A stretch of DNA of 64,000 nt from Salsipaludibacter sp038233055 (GTDB taxonomy: Bacteria > Actinomycetota > Nitriliruptoria > Nitriliruptorales > Nitriliruptoraceae). The notes under the pieces were generated by a model. That model was given only the letters and a program-made list of their open reading frames with translations, was not told the origin of the DNA and did no database searches. The position numbers were made by a program, and so were the translations under genes. The stretch lies in NCBI GenBank assembly GCA_038233055.1, contig JBBSMS010000001.1, positions 25,793 through 89,792 of the forward strand, written 5' to 3'. Shown one piece after another: positions 1 to 8,440 of the stretch (the stretch's first letter is position 1; each line of letters starts with the position of its first letter).

Positions 1-2
1 GG

Positions 3-2306
3 CCCGCGTTGGCCCAGACGTTCGTCGAGGACGCCACCGGCGCCGCCGTGACGGTGGCCGTCAACCACCTGAAGTCCAAGGGGTCGTCCTGCGACGACGT
101 CGGTGACCCCACCGACCTCGACGGCCAGGGCAACTGCAACCAGGTCCGGGCCGACGCGGCCGCGGCGCTGGTGGACTGGATGGCCGACGACCCGACCGGG
201 ACCGGGGCCGACAACGCCCTGATCATCGGTGACCTCAACTCCTACGACAAGGAGGACCCGATCGACGTGCTGGTCGAGGGCGGCTGGACCGACCTGCTGG
301 CCCAATACGGCGGCGAGTTCGCCTACTCGTACGTGTTCGACGGCCAACTCGGCTACCTCGACTACGCCTTGGCGAACCCCGCGCTCGTCGACGACGTGAC
401 GGGTGCGGCGGCGTGGCACGCCAACGCCGACGAGCCGGACCTGCTGGACTACGACACGTCCTTCAAGTCCGACGGGCAGGACGCGATCTACGCGCCCGAT
501 CCCTACCGCGCGTCGGACCACGATGCCGTCCTGGTCGGCCTGGACCTGGACGCAGCCGAACCGGAGTACCCGGCCTGGGATCCCACCGTGCGCTACCAGC
601 GCGGTGACGTGGTGACCTACGACGGCCTGGCCTGGGAGGCGACCCGTCCGAACCGCAACAAGGAGCCTGGTGCCAAGCGCAACGGTCCGTGGCGGCTGTT
701 CGGCGTGGACTACAGCCTGACCGTGCTGCACAACAACGACGGTGAGTCCGACCTGCTGGGCGACGACGACGGTGCCGGCAGCATCAGCCGGTTCGCCTGG
801 CTGATGCGCACGCTTCAGCGGGACGCCGTAGGTCAGCGCTCCACCACGGGCGTCCCGTCCGGGGTCGTCACGGTCTCGGCGGGCGACAACTTCCTCGCCA
901 GCCCGGAATGGCAGGCCAGCCTGGACCGGGGCGTGCCCTTCTACGACGCGCTGGCGCTGGACCGCATCGGCTACGACGCCTTCACCATCGGCAACCACGA
1001 GTTCGACTTCGGGCCGGAGGTGCTGGCGGACTTCATCAACTCGTTCCGCGGCAACGACGACATCTTCCTGTCCGCGAACCTGGACTTCTCCGAGGAACCA
1101 TCGCTGCAGGCCCTGGTCGACGCCGGCCGCATCCGTCCGAGCATCGTCATCGAGGAACGCGGCGAGCGCATCGGCATCGTCGGCGCAACCACGCCCGAAC
1201 TGCGCGAGCTCACCAGCCCCGGGGACGTCATCATCAACGACGACCTCGTCACCGTGGTGCAGGACGAGGTCGATCGCCTGACCGCGGACGGGGTGGACAA
1301 GATCCTGCTCTCCAGCCACCTGCAGGACATCGACAACGAACTGGCACTGGTGACCGACCTGCGTGACGTCGATGCGGTCATCGGTGGCGGTGGCGGCGAG
1401 GACATCGCCGACAACTACCCCCTCGTGGCCACGGACGCGACGGGCACCGCGGTGCCGGTGGTCACGGTCCCGGGTGACTACTTCGACGTCGGTCGCCTGC
1501 AACTGCACTTCGACGCCGACGGGGAGGTCGTGGGCTGGGGTGGCGGGTTGGTCCCGGTGACCGGCGACCTCCGCCAGGACCCGTACGTACTCCGCCGCAT
1601 CGAGGCCCCGGTCACCGACTTCCTCGCCGACCTGGCCACCACCACCGTCGCGACCTCACAGGTCGGACTCAATGGCGTCCGCGACGACGTTCGCACCCGC
1701 GAGACCAACGTTGGCAACCTGATGACCGACGGCATGCTGGCCACGGGAATCGACCGGGCGGCCGAGTACGGGGTGCCCGAGCCGGACGTCGCCCTGCAGA
1801 ACGGCGGCGGCATCCGCAACGACTCGGTGATCCCGGCCGGCGACATCAGCCTGCTGGACACCTTCGACATCGCCCCGTTCACCAACTTCGTGGCCGTGAT
1901 GCCCGAGGTGGCCCGCGAGGACCTCCTCGCGGCGATCGAGCATGGCCTGGAGGGGTTGCCGGGAGCGGCAGGGTCCTTCGGGCAGTGGGGCGGGCTGGTC
2001 GTCGTCTACGACCCGGGTGCCGCCCCCGGGTCACGGGTCATCGACGTGACGCTTGACGACGGCACCGTGTTGGTCGCCGAGGGCGCTGTGGTCGCCGGGG
2101 ACCCCGTGACCATCGCCACGATCGACTTCCTGGCCGCGGGCAACGACGGCTACGACATGTTCGAGCCCTACGACTTCACCCGCGTGGGCGTGTCCTACCA
2201 GCAGTCGCTGGCCAACTACCTCAAGTCCCTGGGCACGGTGACCGCCGCGGACTACGCCGACCCGGTGGACATCGGCGACCGCACCCGCATCATCCCGCTC
2301 CCGTAG
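3..2306 (+). CDS. Secreted endonuclease/5'-nucleotidase multidomain protein (5' end outside window)
   Basis: The reading frame is open from the window edge, so this is the C-terminal part of a larger protein. Visible residues 1-180 are the end of an ExeM/NucH-type endonuclease/exonuclease/phosphatase domain (GDLNSYDKED, then ASDHDAVLVGLDL, the catalytic Asp-Asn and Asp-His pairs). About 195-240 is a small aromatic CBM5/12-like module (YPAWDP, GDVVTYDG, WEA). From about 245 comes a metallophosphoesterase (HNNDGESDLL, GDNF, GNHEFDFG) and from about 545 a 5'-nucleotidase C-terminal domain (NVGNLMTDGML, QNGGGIRNDS). It probably degrades extracellular DNA and dephosphorylates the nucleotides for phosphate or nucleoside scavenging. 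The usual GHTH metal motif is replaced by a glycine-rich GGGGGEDIAD, so this is a divergent phosphoesterase subclass. It converges on the topoisomerase gene across three hairpins. Confidence 0.85.
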   Translation, partial: PALAQTFVEDATGAAVTVAVNHLKSKGSSCDDVGDPTDLDGQGNCNQVRADAAAALVDWMADDPTGTGADNALIIGDLNSYDKEDPIDVLVEGGWTDLLAQYGGEFAYSYVFDGQLGYLDYALANPALVDDVTGAAAWHANADEPDLLDYDTSFKSDGQDAIYAPDPYRASDHDAVLVGLDLDAAEPEYPAWDPTVRYQRGDVVTYDGLAWEATRPNRNKEPGAKRNGPWRLFGVDYSLTVLHNNDGESDLLGDDDGAGSISRFAWLMRTLQRDAVGQRSTTGVPSGVVTVSAGDNFLASPEWQASLDRGVPFYDALALDRIGYDAFTIGNHEFDFGPEVLADFINSFRGNDDIFLSANLDFSEEPSLQALVDAGRIRPSIVIEERGERIGIVGATTPELRELTSPGDVIINDDLVTVVQDEVDRLTADGVDKILLSSHLQDIDNELALVTDLRDVDAVIGGGGGEDIADNYPLVATDATGTAVPVVTVPGDYFDVGRLQLHFDADGEVVGWGGGLVPVTGDLRQDPYVLRRIEAPVTDFLADLATTTVATSQVGLNGVRDDVRTRETNVGNLMTDGMLATGIDRAAEYGVPEPDVALQNGGGIRNDSVIPAGDISLLDTFDIAPFTNFVAVMPEVAREDLLAAIEHGLEGLPGAAGSFGQWGGLVVVYDPGAAPGSRVIDVTLDDGTVLVAEGAVVAGDPVTIATIDFLAAGNDGYDMFEPYDFTRVGVSYQQSLANYLKSLGTVTAADYADPVDIGDRTRIIPLP

Positions 2307-2342
2307 CGACGTACTGGCCCCTCGACCGGCCGCCTCGCTGGC

Positions 2343-2439
2343 GCAGAACGAGCGGAGCGAGTTCTGCAACCTGCCCGAGCGGAGCGAGTGGCAGGCGCGC
2401 AGCGAGTTCTCAAACCTGCCCGACGAAGGAGGGCAGGTT
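2343..2439. terminator. Three consecutive stem-loops between convergent genes
   Basis: Three hairpins fill the space between two convergent stop codons. The first is GCAGAAC/GTTCTGC (2343-2349 with 2361-2367), the second CCTGCC/GGCAGG (2370-2375 with 2390-2395), and the third AACCTGCCC/GGGCAGGTT (2413-2421 with 2431-2439). The first two enclose GAGCGGAGCGAG-type loops. They probably act as a bidirectional terminator. They belong to a repeat family also found at 55978-56029 and, in reduced form, at 34771-34791. Confidence 0.6.
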
Positions 2440-4361
2440 CAGACGTCGAGGTTGGTCGCGAAGGCAGCCTTGTCCACGATCCAGTCCCGCCGTGGTCCGG
2501 TCGACGAGCCCATCAGCAGGTCGAACAGTTCGTCGGCGATCTCGGCGTCGGGCACCCCCACCTGCAGGAGCGTGCGCCGGTTGGGGTCCATCGTGGTCGC
2601 CCACAACTGTTCCGCGTCCATCTCGCCCAGGCCTTTGAAGCGCTGGACGTCGACGTTGGCGTTGGAACGGAACTCCTGGCGTCGGGCCTGTTCGCGTTCG
2701 GCCTCGCTCATCGCGTAGACGACCTTGCCGCGGTGGCGCAGTTGGTACAGCGGGGGCTGGGCGAGGTAGAGGTGCCCACCGTCCACCAGCGGCCGCATCA
2801 GCCGGAAGAAGAAGGTGAGCAGCAGGGTCGTGATGTGGCCGCCGTCGATGTCGGCGTCCGCCATCAGGATGATCTTGTCGTAGCGCAACCTGTCGTAGTC
2901 GAACTCGGGATCGACGCCACAGCCGATGGCCTTGATCAGGGCCTGGATCTCGGTGTTCTTGAGCACGCGCCGCAATTGTGCCTTCTCGACGTTGAGCACC
3001 TTGCCCCGCAACGGCAGGATCGCCTGGGTGTGGCGGTCCCGCGCCATCTTCGACGAGCCGCCCGCCGAGTCCCCCTCGACGATGTACAACTCGGTCTCGG
3101 CCGGGTTGCGCGACGTGCAGTCCGCCAACTTGCCCGGCAGCCCGGCCGACTGGGAGTCCAACAGGCCCTTCCGGCGCGTGAGGGCGCGGGCGGCCTTCGC
3201 GGCTTGGCGCGACCGTGCCGCCAGCACGGCTCGGGCGACGACCTTGTTGACCTGGGACTTGTTGGAGCGGACCCAGGCGCGCAGGTGGTCGCCGACGACC
3301 TGCTGGACGTAACTGCGGGCCGACGAGGATCCCAGCCGCCCCTTGGTCTGGCCCTCGAACTGCGGGTCCGCCATCTTCAGGGACACGACCGCGACCAGGC
3401 CTTCGCGCAGGTCGTCGCCGACCAGGGCGGGGTCCTTCTTGGTGAGCGCCCGCGAGGTCTTCGCGGCGTCCTTGAACACCTCGGTCACGGCCCGGCGGAA
3501 GCCTTCCTCGTGGGTGCCGCCATCGGCCGTGCGGACCACGTTGACGTAGGAGCGCAGGCGCTCGTCGTGGAACCCGTCGGTCCAGGTGACCGCGAGGTCC
3601 AGCGCCATCGGAACCCCGTCGACCTCGCGCTGGTCGTGGATGGTCAGGACGTCCACCATCGGGTCGCGACCGTGCAGCAGTTCGGTGACGAAGTCCTTCA
3701 GGCCGTCGGCGAAGTGCAGGGTCTCGGAGCGCCCGGTCCGGTCGTCGACCAGCACGCAGGTCAGGCCCGCGTTGAGCAGGGCCGTCTCGCGCAGGCGCTG
3801 GGCGATGCGGTCGTAGTCGATCTCGACGGTGTCGAAGATCTCGGGGTCGGGCCAGAAGGTCACGGTGGTGCCGTGAGCCTTCCTCGGGGCCTTCCCCACC
3901 CGCTCCAGAGCCTCGTCGAGGTCGCCTCGCGAGAAGGAGATCGCATGGCGCGCCCCGTCCCGGGTGACCATGACCTCGGTGCGGGTCGACAGCGCGTTGA
4001 CGACCGAGACGCCGACGCCGTGCAGGCCGCCGGAGACCGCATAGGCCTGCTGGTCGAACTTCCCACCGGCGTGGAGCGTGGTCAGGGCGACCTCCACTGC
4101 CGGACGCTGCTCGTCCGGGTGCAGTTCGACCGGGATCCCGCGGCCGTCGTCGACGACCTCGACACCGCCGTCGTCGAGGATGCGGACCCGGATCTCGGTC
4201 GCGATGCCGGCGAGGTGTTCGTCCACGGCGTTGTCCACCACCTCCCACACGAGGTGGTGGAGGCCACGGACGTCGCTCGACCCGACGTACATCGCCGGTC
4301 GGCGGCGGACGCCCTCGAGTCCCTTGAGGACGCTGATGCTGCTGGCGCGGTAGTCGCTCAC
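2439..4361 (-). CDS. Type II DNA topoisomerase B subunit (GyrB/ParE)
   Basis: A 640-residue ATPase and DNA-strand-passage subunit of DNA gyrase or topoisomerase IV. The N-terminus has the GHKL ATP site (LEGVRRRPAMYVGS, EVVDNAVDEH, DDGRGIP, GGLHGVGVSVVNAL). The middle has a transducer domain. The C-terminal half has a TOPRIM fold with EGDSAGG and DADIDGGH, and a closing QRFKGLGEM segment. I start it at the GTG preceding SDYRASSISVLKGLEG because family similarity begins there; longer upstream reading has no homology. No gyrA/parC partner and no dnaA/recF neighbours are present, so this may be the ParE-like second copy rather than the oriC-linked gyrB. The sequence alone does not decide between them, hence no symbol. 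Confidence 0.9.
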   Translation of the reverse strand: MSDYRASSISVLKGLEGVRRRPAMYVGSSDVRGLHHLVWEVVDNAVDEHLAGIATEIRVRILDDGGVEVVDDGRGIPVELHPDEQRPAVEVALTTLHAGGKFDQQAYAVSGGLHGVGVSVVNALSTRTEVMVTRDGARHAISFSRGDLDEALERVGKAPRKAHGTTVTFWPDPEIFDTVEIDYDRIAQRLRETALLNAGLTCVLVDDRTGRSETLHFADGLKDFVTELLHGRDPMVDVLTIHDQREVDGVPMALDLAVTWTDGFHDERLRSYVNVVRTADGGTHEEGFRRAVTEVFKDAAKTSRALTKKDPALVGDDLREGLVAVVSLKMADPQFEGQTKGRLGSSSARSYVQQVVGDHLRAWVRSNKSQVNKVVARAVLAARSRQAAKAARALTRRKGLLDSQSAGLPGKLADCTSRNPAETELYIVEGDSAGGSSKMARDRHTQAILPLRGKVLNVEKAQLRRVLKNTEIQALIKAIGCGVDPEFDYDRLRYDKIILMADADIDGGHITTLLLTFFFRLMRPLVDGGHLYLAQPPLYQLRHRGKVVYAMSEAEREQARRQEFRSNANVDVQRFKGLGEMDAEQLWATTMDPNRRTLLQVGVPDAEIADELFDLLMGSSTGPRRDWIVDKAAFATNLDV

Positions 4362-4619
4362 GATGCGGCTTCGGTCGGATGGCGGACAGGCGGGCGTCAG
4401 CGCGGCGACGCACCGTCCCGTCGAGGGACCGCGGTCGCTCGACGGCGTGGGCACCGCAACCGTACGAGGCGACTCCGACGCCGACGAGCACCCGCCGCGG
4501 ATGCGCGTCGCCTCCTTCGAGGACGGTCGCGACGGGGAGTCGGCCCGGGCGTGGGACCTCACGCCACGCCGTAGGCTGGGCACGCCATCCGTGCCACCCC
4601 GTCCCGGAGTCCGACCTCG

Positions 4620-5576
4620 ATGTCGCTGCCCGCCGCCGTCCTGGCGCAGACCGCGCCCGTTCCGACGCCCGTTCCCACCCCGGCACCCACCATCACGGTG
4701 GACCCGCCGGAGTCGGTCGAGGAGGCCACGTCGCTCATCTGGCAGTCGGTGGCGGACCTGTGGGAAGGATTCGTCGCCAACATCCCGCTGATCCTGGTGG
4801 CGGTGGTGCTGCTCGTCATCGGCGTGCTGGTCGCCCGGGCGATCGGCCACGCGTCCCAACGCGGCATCTCCCGCGCCGGCGGTGACGTCGTCGTGTCGAA
4901 CCTGACCGAGCGCCTGGTTCGCATCGTCGTGGTGGTGCTGTTCGTCCTGCTGGCACTGTCGGTCGCCGGGGTGTCGGTCAGTGCCGCGCTTGCCGGGTTG
5001 GGGATCGCCGGTTTGGCCGTCGCCCTGGCGCTGCAGGGCATCCTCGAGAACTTCGTGGCCGGCCTGATCGTGATCATCCAGAAGCCGTTCCGGGCCGGGG
5101 ACGAGATCATCATCGAGGAGCACCAGGGACTGGTCACCGACATCGACCTGCGGACCACCCGCCTGCGCACCTACAACGGCGAGATGGTGATCATCCCCAA
5201 CACGCACGTGTTCCAGTCGACGCTGATCAACCTGACCCATTCGGGCGTGATCCGCACCCAGGTCGCCTTCGGGATCGACTACCGGGACGACCACGACGCC
5301 GTCGCCGCCCTGGTGGAGCAGGCCGTGACCGGGATCGAGGGCGTGCTCGAGAGCCCACCGGTGTCGGTGCGGTGCACGGGACTGGGGGAGTCCAGCGTCG
5401 ACTTCGACGTGCGCTACTGGTCCCGGGCGACCCGCTCCAGCGTCGTCGGGACCCGCGATCGGGTGATCCGCGCCACCAAGACCGCGCTGGAGGACGACGG
5501 GTACACCATCCCGTGGCCGATTCGCACCCTCGTCATGGACGACGTGGTCGCCCACCGCGATGCGTCCGACGACTGA
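4620..5576 (+). CDS. Small-conductance mechanosensitive channel (MscS family)
   Basis: A 318-residue membrane protein that should open under membrane tension and release solutes during osmotic downshock. After a Pro/Thr-rich N-terminus it has a hydrophobic segment at about 53-72, a second at about 97-118, and the glycine/alanine-rich pore helix (VSAALAGLGIAGLAVALALQ) at about 120-140. The MscS beta domain follows (NFVAGLIVIIQKPFRAGDEI, YNGEMVIIPN), and then a C-terminal alpha/beta domain. Length and three-helix layout fit the small MscS class. A TAGGCT -10-like hexamer lies at 4572-4577. The 258-base gap to the divergent topoisomerase gene holds both promoters and I see nothing else in it. 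Confidence 0.9.
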   Translation: MSLPAAVLAQTAPVPTPVPTPAPTITVDPPESVEEATSLIWQSVADLWEGFVANIPLILVAVVLLVIGVLVARAIGHASQRGISRAGGDVVVSNLTERLVRIVVVVLFVLLALSVAGVSVSAALAGLGIAGLAVALALQGILENFVAGLIVIIQKPFRAGDEIIIEEHQGLVTDIDLRTTRLRTYNGEMVIIPNTHVFQSTLINLTHSGVIRTQVAFGIDYRDDHDAVAALVEQAVTGIEGVLESPPVSVRCTGLGESSVDFDVRYWSRATRSSVVGTRDRVIRATKTALEDDGYTIPWPIRTLVMDDVVAHRDASDD

Positions 5577-5683
5577 GGTCGCGCGCCGACCTGCACCCGG
5601 CATGGACCTCCGCGACAGCGCGTAGCATCGGGAGGCCCCGCACGCCCACCGCACGACCGCACCCCGCGACCCGAGGACCGACC

Positions 5684-6163
5684 GTGAGCCGACTCGACGA
5701 TGCCCTCCGCGACGGTGGCCTGACGTGGCGCTCCGGCAGCGACGACGAATGGGAACTCCACGGCGACGGTGAGGTGCTCGGCCGGATCCGGGGTGACGTC
5801 GTCACCATGGACGGGCGTCGCCTGGAGGTCCGCCACGGCCGCGGCTACACGACGCTGGTCGACGGCGGTCGCGGGTCCCGGCTCGCGTCGTTGCGCGTCC
5901 TCGGGCACGGCGCCGGCCAGGTCACGCTGTCGGACAGCCGGGCCAGGATCTCCAAGAACGGTGTCGGTCCCTTCCGGTGGGAGGTGACCGACGACCTCAA
6001 CGGGCCCCGCCTGCTGGAACTGACGCACATCCTCGGGCGTCTGTCGATCAAGCCCGGAGATGGCCTCGACGACCACGACGTCCCGGTCGACGTCCTGGCG
6101 GTGTTCGTCGCCTTCGTGATCCTGAAGTCCCTGCGCGCCCGGACGGTGGCCGCCGCCGCCTGA
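5684..6163 (+). CDS. Hypothetical protein, possibly LURP-one/tubby-like fold
   Basis: A 159-residue protein with a GTG start after GAGG (5673-5676). It is made of short beta-strand-like segments (GEVLGRIRGDVVTMDGRRLE, TTLVDGG, AQVTLSDSRARI, FRWEVTDDL). It ends with a hydrophobic stretch, VDVLAVFVAFVILKSL. The pattern of repeated strands wrapping one hydrophobic C-terminal helix resembles LURP-one/tubby C-terminal-like proteins, but this is a weak fold-level impression without a signature motif. No signal peptide is visible. It sits 107 bases downstream of the MscS gene on the same strand and converges on acetyl-CoA synthetase. Function is unknown. Confidence 0.7.
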   Translation: MSRLDDALRDGGLTWRSGSDDEWELHGDGEVLGRIRGDVVTMDGRRLEVRHGRGYTTLVDGGRGSRLASLRVLGHGAGQVTLSDSRARISKNGVGPFRWEVTDDLNGPRLLELTHILGRLSIKPGDGLDDHDVPVDVLAVFVAFVILKSLRARTVAAAA

Positions 6164-6190
6164 CCAGGCGACCGTCGGTGGTGCACGCGT

Positions 6191-8140
6191 TCAGTCGGCG
6201 CTGTCGGACAGGTAGCGCTCCTTGATGGAGTCCACCACGCTGGCGTCCGCCAGGGTCGTGGTGTCACCCAGGTCCTTGTCCTCGGCGATGTCCTTGAGCA
6301 ACCGGCGCATGATCTTGCCCGAACGGGTCTTGGGCAGGTCGCCGGTGAACAGCAGGGACGCCGGCTTGGCGATCGGGGAAATCACCTTGGCGACGTGGTT
6401 GCGCAGTTCGGTGGCGAGGTCCTCGTCCTCCTCGACCCCGCCGCGAGTGGTGACGAAGGCGGCGATGGCCTGGCCGGTCATGTCGTCCTTGCGGCCCACG
6501 ACGGCCGCCTCGGCGACGGCCGGGTGGCTGACCAGGGCCGACTCGATCTCGGTGGTCGAGATCCGGTGACCCGAGATGTTCATGACGTCGTCGACGCGGC
6601 CCAGCAGCCAGTAGTAGCCGTCGGTGTCGCGCTTGGCGCCGTCGCCGGCGAAGTAGACCCCCTCGAAGCGCGAGAAGTAGGTGTCCTTGAAGCGCTGCTC
6701 GTCACCCCAGATGCCACGGAGCATGGCCGGCCACGGACGGTCGAGCACCAGGTAGCCACCACCCGGGACCCCGACGTCCTCGCCCTGCTCGTCGTAGATC
6801 GTGGCCGAGATGCCCGGCAGCGGCATCGTCGCCGAGCCCGGCTTGGTGGTGATCTCGCCCGGCACCGGGGCGATCATCATGGCCCCGGTCTCGGTCTGCC
6901 ACCAGGTGTCCACGATCGGGCACCTCCCGTTCCCGATGACCTCGTGGTACCAGATCCAGGCCTCCGGGTTGATGGGCTCGCCCACGGTCCCCAGCAGGCG
7001 CAGCGACGACAGGTCGTGCGACTCCGGGTGCTCGTCGCCCCACTTCATGAACGCCCGGATGGCCGTCGGGGCGGTGTAGAGCTGGGTGACACCGAACTCT
7101 TCGATGATGGACCACAGCCGGTCCTCCGCGGGGAAGTTCGGCGCGCCTTCGTACATCACCGACGTGGTCCGGTTGGCCAGCGGGCCGTACACGATGTAGC
7201 TGTGCCCGGTGACCCAGCCGATGTCGGCCGCACACCAGTACACGTCCGTGTCGGGCTTGAGGTCGAACACGGTCCGGTGCGTGTAGGTGACTTGGGTCAT
7301 GTACCCACCGGTCGAGTGCATCACGCCCTTGGGGGCGCCCGTCGTGCCGGAGGTGTACAGCAGGTAGAGCAGGTCCTCGCTCGCCATCTGCTCGGGCTCG
7401 CAGGTGGTCGACTGTCCCTCCATCGCCTCGTGCCACCACAGGTCGCGCCCGTCGGCCATCTCGACGTCGTCCTCGGTGCGCCGGACGACCAGGGTGTTGG
7501 TGATCGACGGCGTGTCCTCCAACGCCTCGTCGGCCATGTCCTTGAGCGGGAACACCGAGCCCCGTCGGTACGACCCGTCGGCGGTGACCAGCACCTTGCA
7601 GTCCGAGTCGTTGATGCGGTTGCGCAGCGCCTCGGACGAAAAGCCCGCGAAGACCACCGAGTGCGGGGCACCGATGCGGGCGCAGGCCAGCATGATGATC
7701 GGCAGTTCGAGGATCATGGGGAGGTAGATCGCGACCCGGTCACCGCGTTCGACGCCCAGTTCCTTCAGGACGTTGGCGGCCTTGCAGACCTCGTCCTTGA
7801 GTTCGGCGTAGGTCATGTCGATGCGGTCGTCGGGCTCGCCGACCCAGTGGTAGGCGACCTGGTCACCGTGGCCGGCGTCGACGTGGCGGTCGAGGCAGTT
7901 CACCGACGCGTTCAGGGTGCCGCCGCCGAACCAGGTCGCGAACGGCTCGTCCCAGGAGTGCACCTCGTCCCACTCCGTCGACCAGTCGAGGTGGCGTGCC
8001 TGGTCCTCCCAGAACCCCAACCAGTCCTCGTCCGCGGCGTCGCGCAGCGAGGAGTCGTTGACCGTTGCGGCGGCCGTGAACTCCTCGGAGGGTGGGAAGG
8101 TGCGGTCTTCCTGGAGGAGGTCCTCGATGGCGTCGGACAT
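6191..8140 (-). CDS. acs: Acetyl-CoA synthetase (AMP-forming)
   Basis: A 649-residue cytoplasmic enzyme that activates acetate to acetyl-CoA through acetyl-AMP. It has the full ANL-superfamily set: the ATP loop YTSGTTGAPKG at about 262-272, WWQTETG, the YFAGDGAKRD/DGYYWLLGRVDD hinge segment, and the C-terminal RSGKIMRR with its catalytic, acetylatable lysine near residue 609. Length matches bacterial Acs (about 650). AAGGAG lies 7 bases before the ATG. Activity could be switched by lysine acetylation, as is known for the family; a decayed sirtuin lies about 3 kb away, but any functional link is speculative. Close homologues such as propionyl-CoA synthetase are less likely because WWQTETG and overall length fit Acs. 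Confidence 0.95.
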   Translation of the reverse strand: MSDAIEDLLQEDRTFPPSEEFTAAATVNDSSLRDAADEDWLGFWEDQARHLDWSTEWDEVHSWDEPFATWFGGGTLNASVNCLDRHVDAGHGDQVAYHWVGEPDDRIDMTYAELKDEVCKAANVLKELGVERGDRVAIYLPMILELPIIMLACARIGAPHSVVFAGFSSEALRNRINDSDCKVLVTADGSYRRGSVFPLKDMADEALEDTPSITNTLVVRRTEDDVEMADGRDLWWHEAMEGQSTTCEPEQMASEDLLYLLYTSGTTGAPKGVMHSTGGYMTQVTYTHRTVFDLKPDTDVYWCAADIGWVTGHSYIVYGPLANRTTSVMYEGAPNFPAEDRLWSIIEEFGVTQLYTAPTAIRAFMKWGDEHPESHDLSSLRLLGTVGEPINPEAWIWYHEVIGNGRCPIVDTWWQTETGAMMIAPVPGEITTKPGSATMPLPGISATIYDEQGEDVGVPGGGYLVLDRPWPAMLRGIWGDEQRFKDTYFSRFEGVYFAGDGAKRDTDGYYWLLGRVDDVMNISGHRISTTEIESALVSHPAVAEAAVVGRKDDMTGQAIAAFVTTRGGVEEDEDLATELRNHVAKVISPIAKPASLLFTGDLPKTRSGKIMRRLLKDIAEDKDLGDTTTLADASVVDSIKERYLSDSAD

Positions 8141-8440
8141 GGACGTGCTCCTTGGTCGGGAAGGGGGTCGGGGAGGGGGTCGGGGAGGTGTGTCGGCCTG
8201 CTCAGGCCGGTCCGCTCAGGCAGGTCCGCTCAGGAGGTCTGGGGCGAGCGCGCGCACGGGGCACGCGACGACCACCACGCCATTCACGCTAGTGAAGGCC
8301 GGACGTGGCTTCTCGTACTTGTGGGCAGGGGACCGGTCAGACGGCACCAGCCGGTTCCCGAGCGGTCCGCGAGACCGATGACCGGGGGGCGCCAGGGCCG
8401 CCCGGCGACGTTGGAGTCGCGGTGTGGTTCCCTCCGGGGC
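8141..8440. other. Acs/RsgA divergent intergenic region with G-rich repeat and palindrome
   Basis: This 300-base spacer carries both divergent promoters. Near 8159-8190 the plus strand holds two copies of a GGGGTCGGGGAG-type run, which lies in the acs 5' leader as C-rich RNA. At 8204-8233 the motif GTCCGCTCAGG occurs twice. At 8283-8296 there is a perfect 5+4+5 palindrome, TTCAC-GCTA-GTGAA, spaced like a repressor operator for acs. No open reading frame with a ribosome site was seen. Confidence 0.4.
8283..8296. promoter_or_regulatory. Palindromic candidate operator upstream of acs
   Basis: TTCACGCTAGTGAA reads as inverted TTCAC/GTGAA arms around GCTA, 143 bases upstream of the acs start and 145 bases upstream of rsgA. 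The half-site resembles part of a CRP-type TGTGA/TCACA site but with the wrong orientation and spacing, so the regulator is unknown. Confidence 0.3.

Noticed and set aside
2388..4574. Long plus-strand open frame antisense to the topoisomerase gene
   Set aside because: The translated protein is low-complexity Arg/Gly/Val sequence typical of the antisense frame of a GC-rich gene; the minus-strand product has all GyrB/ParE motifs.
8159..8190. G-rich repeat before acs as a riboswitch or structured RNA
   Set aside because: It shows no pairing pattern beyond the simple repeat and matches no riboswitch class I know.
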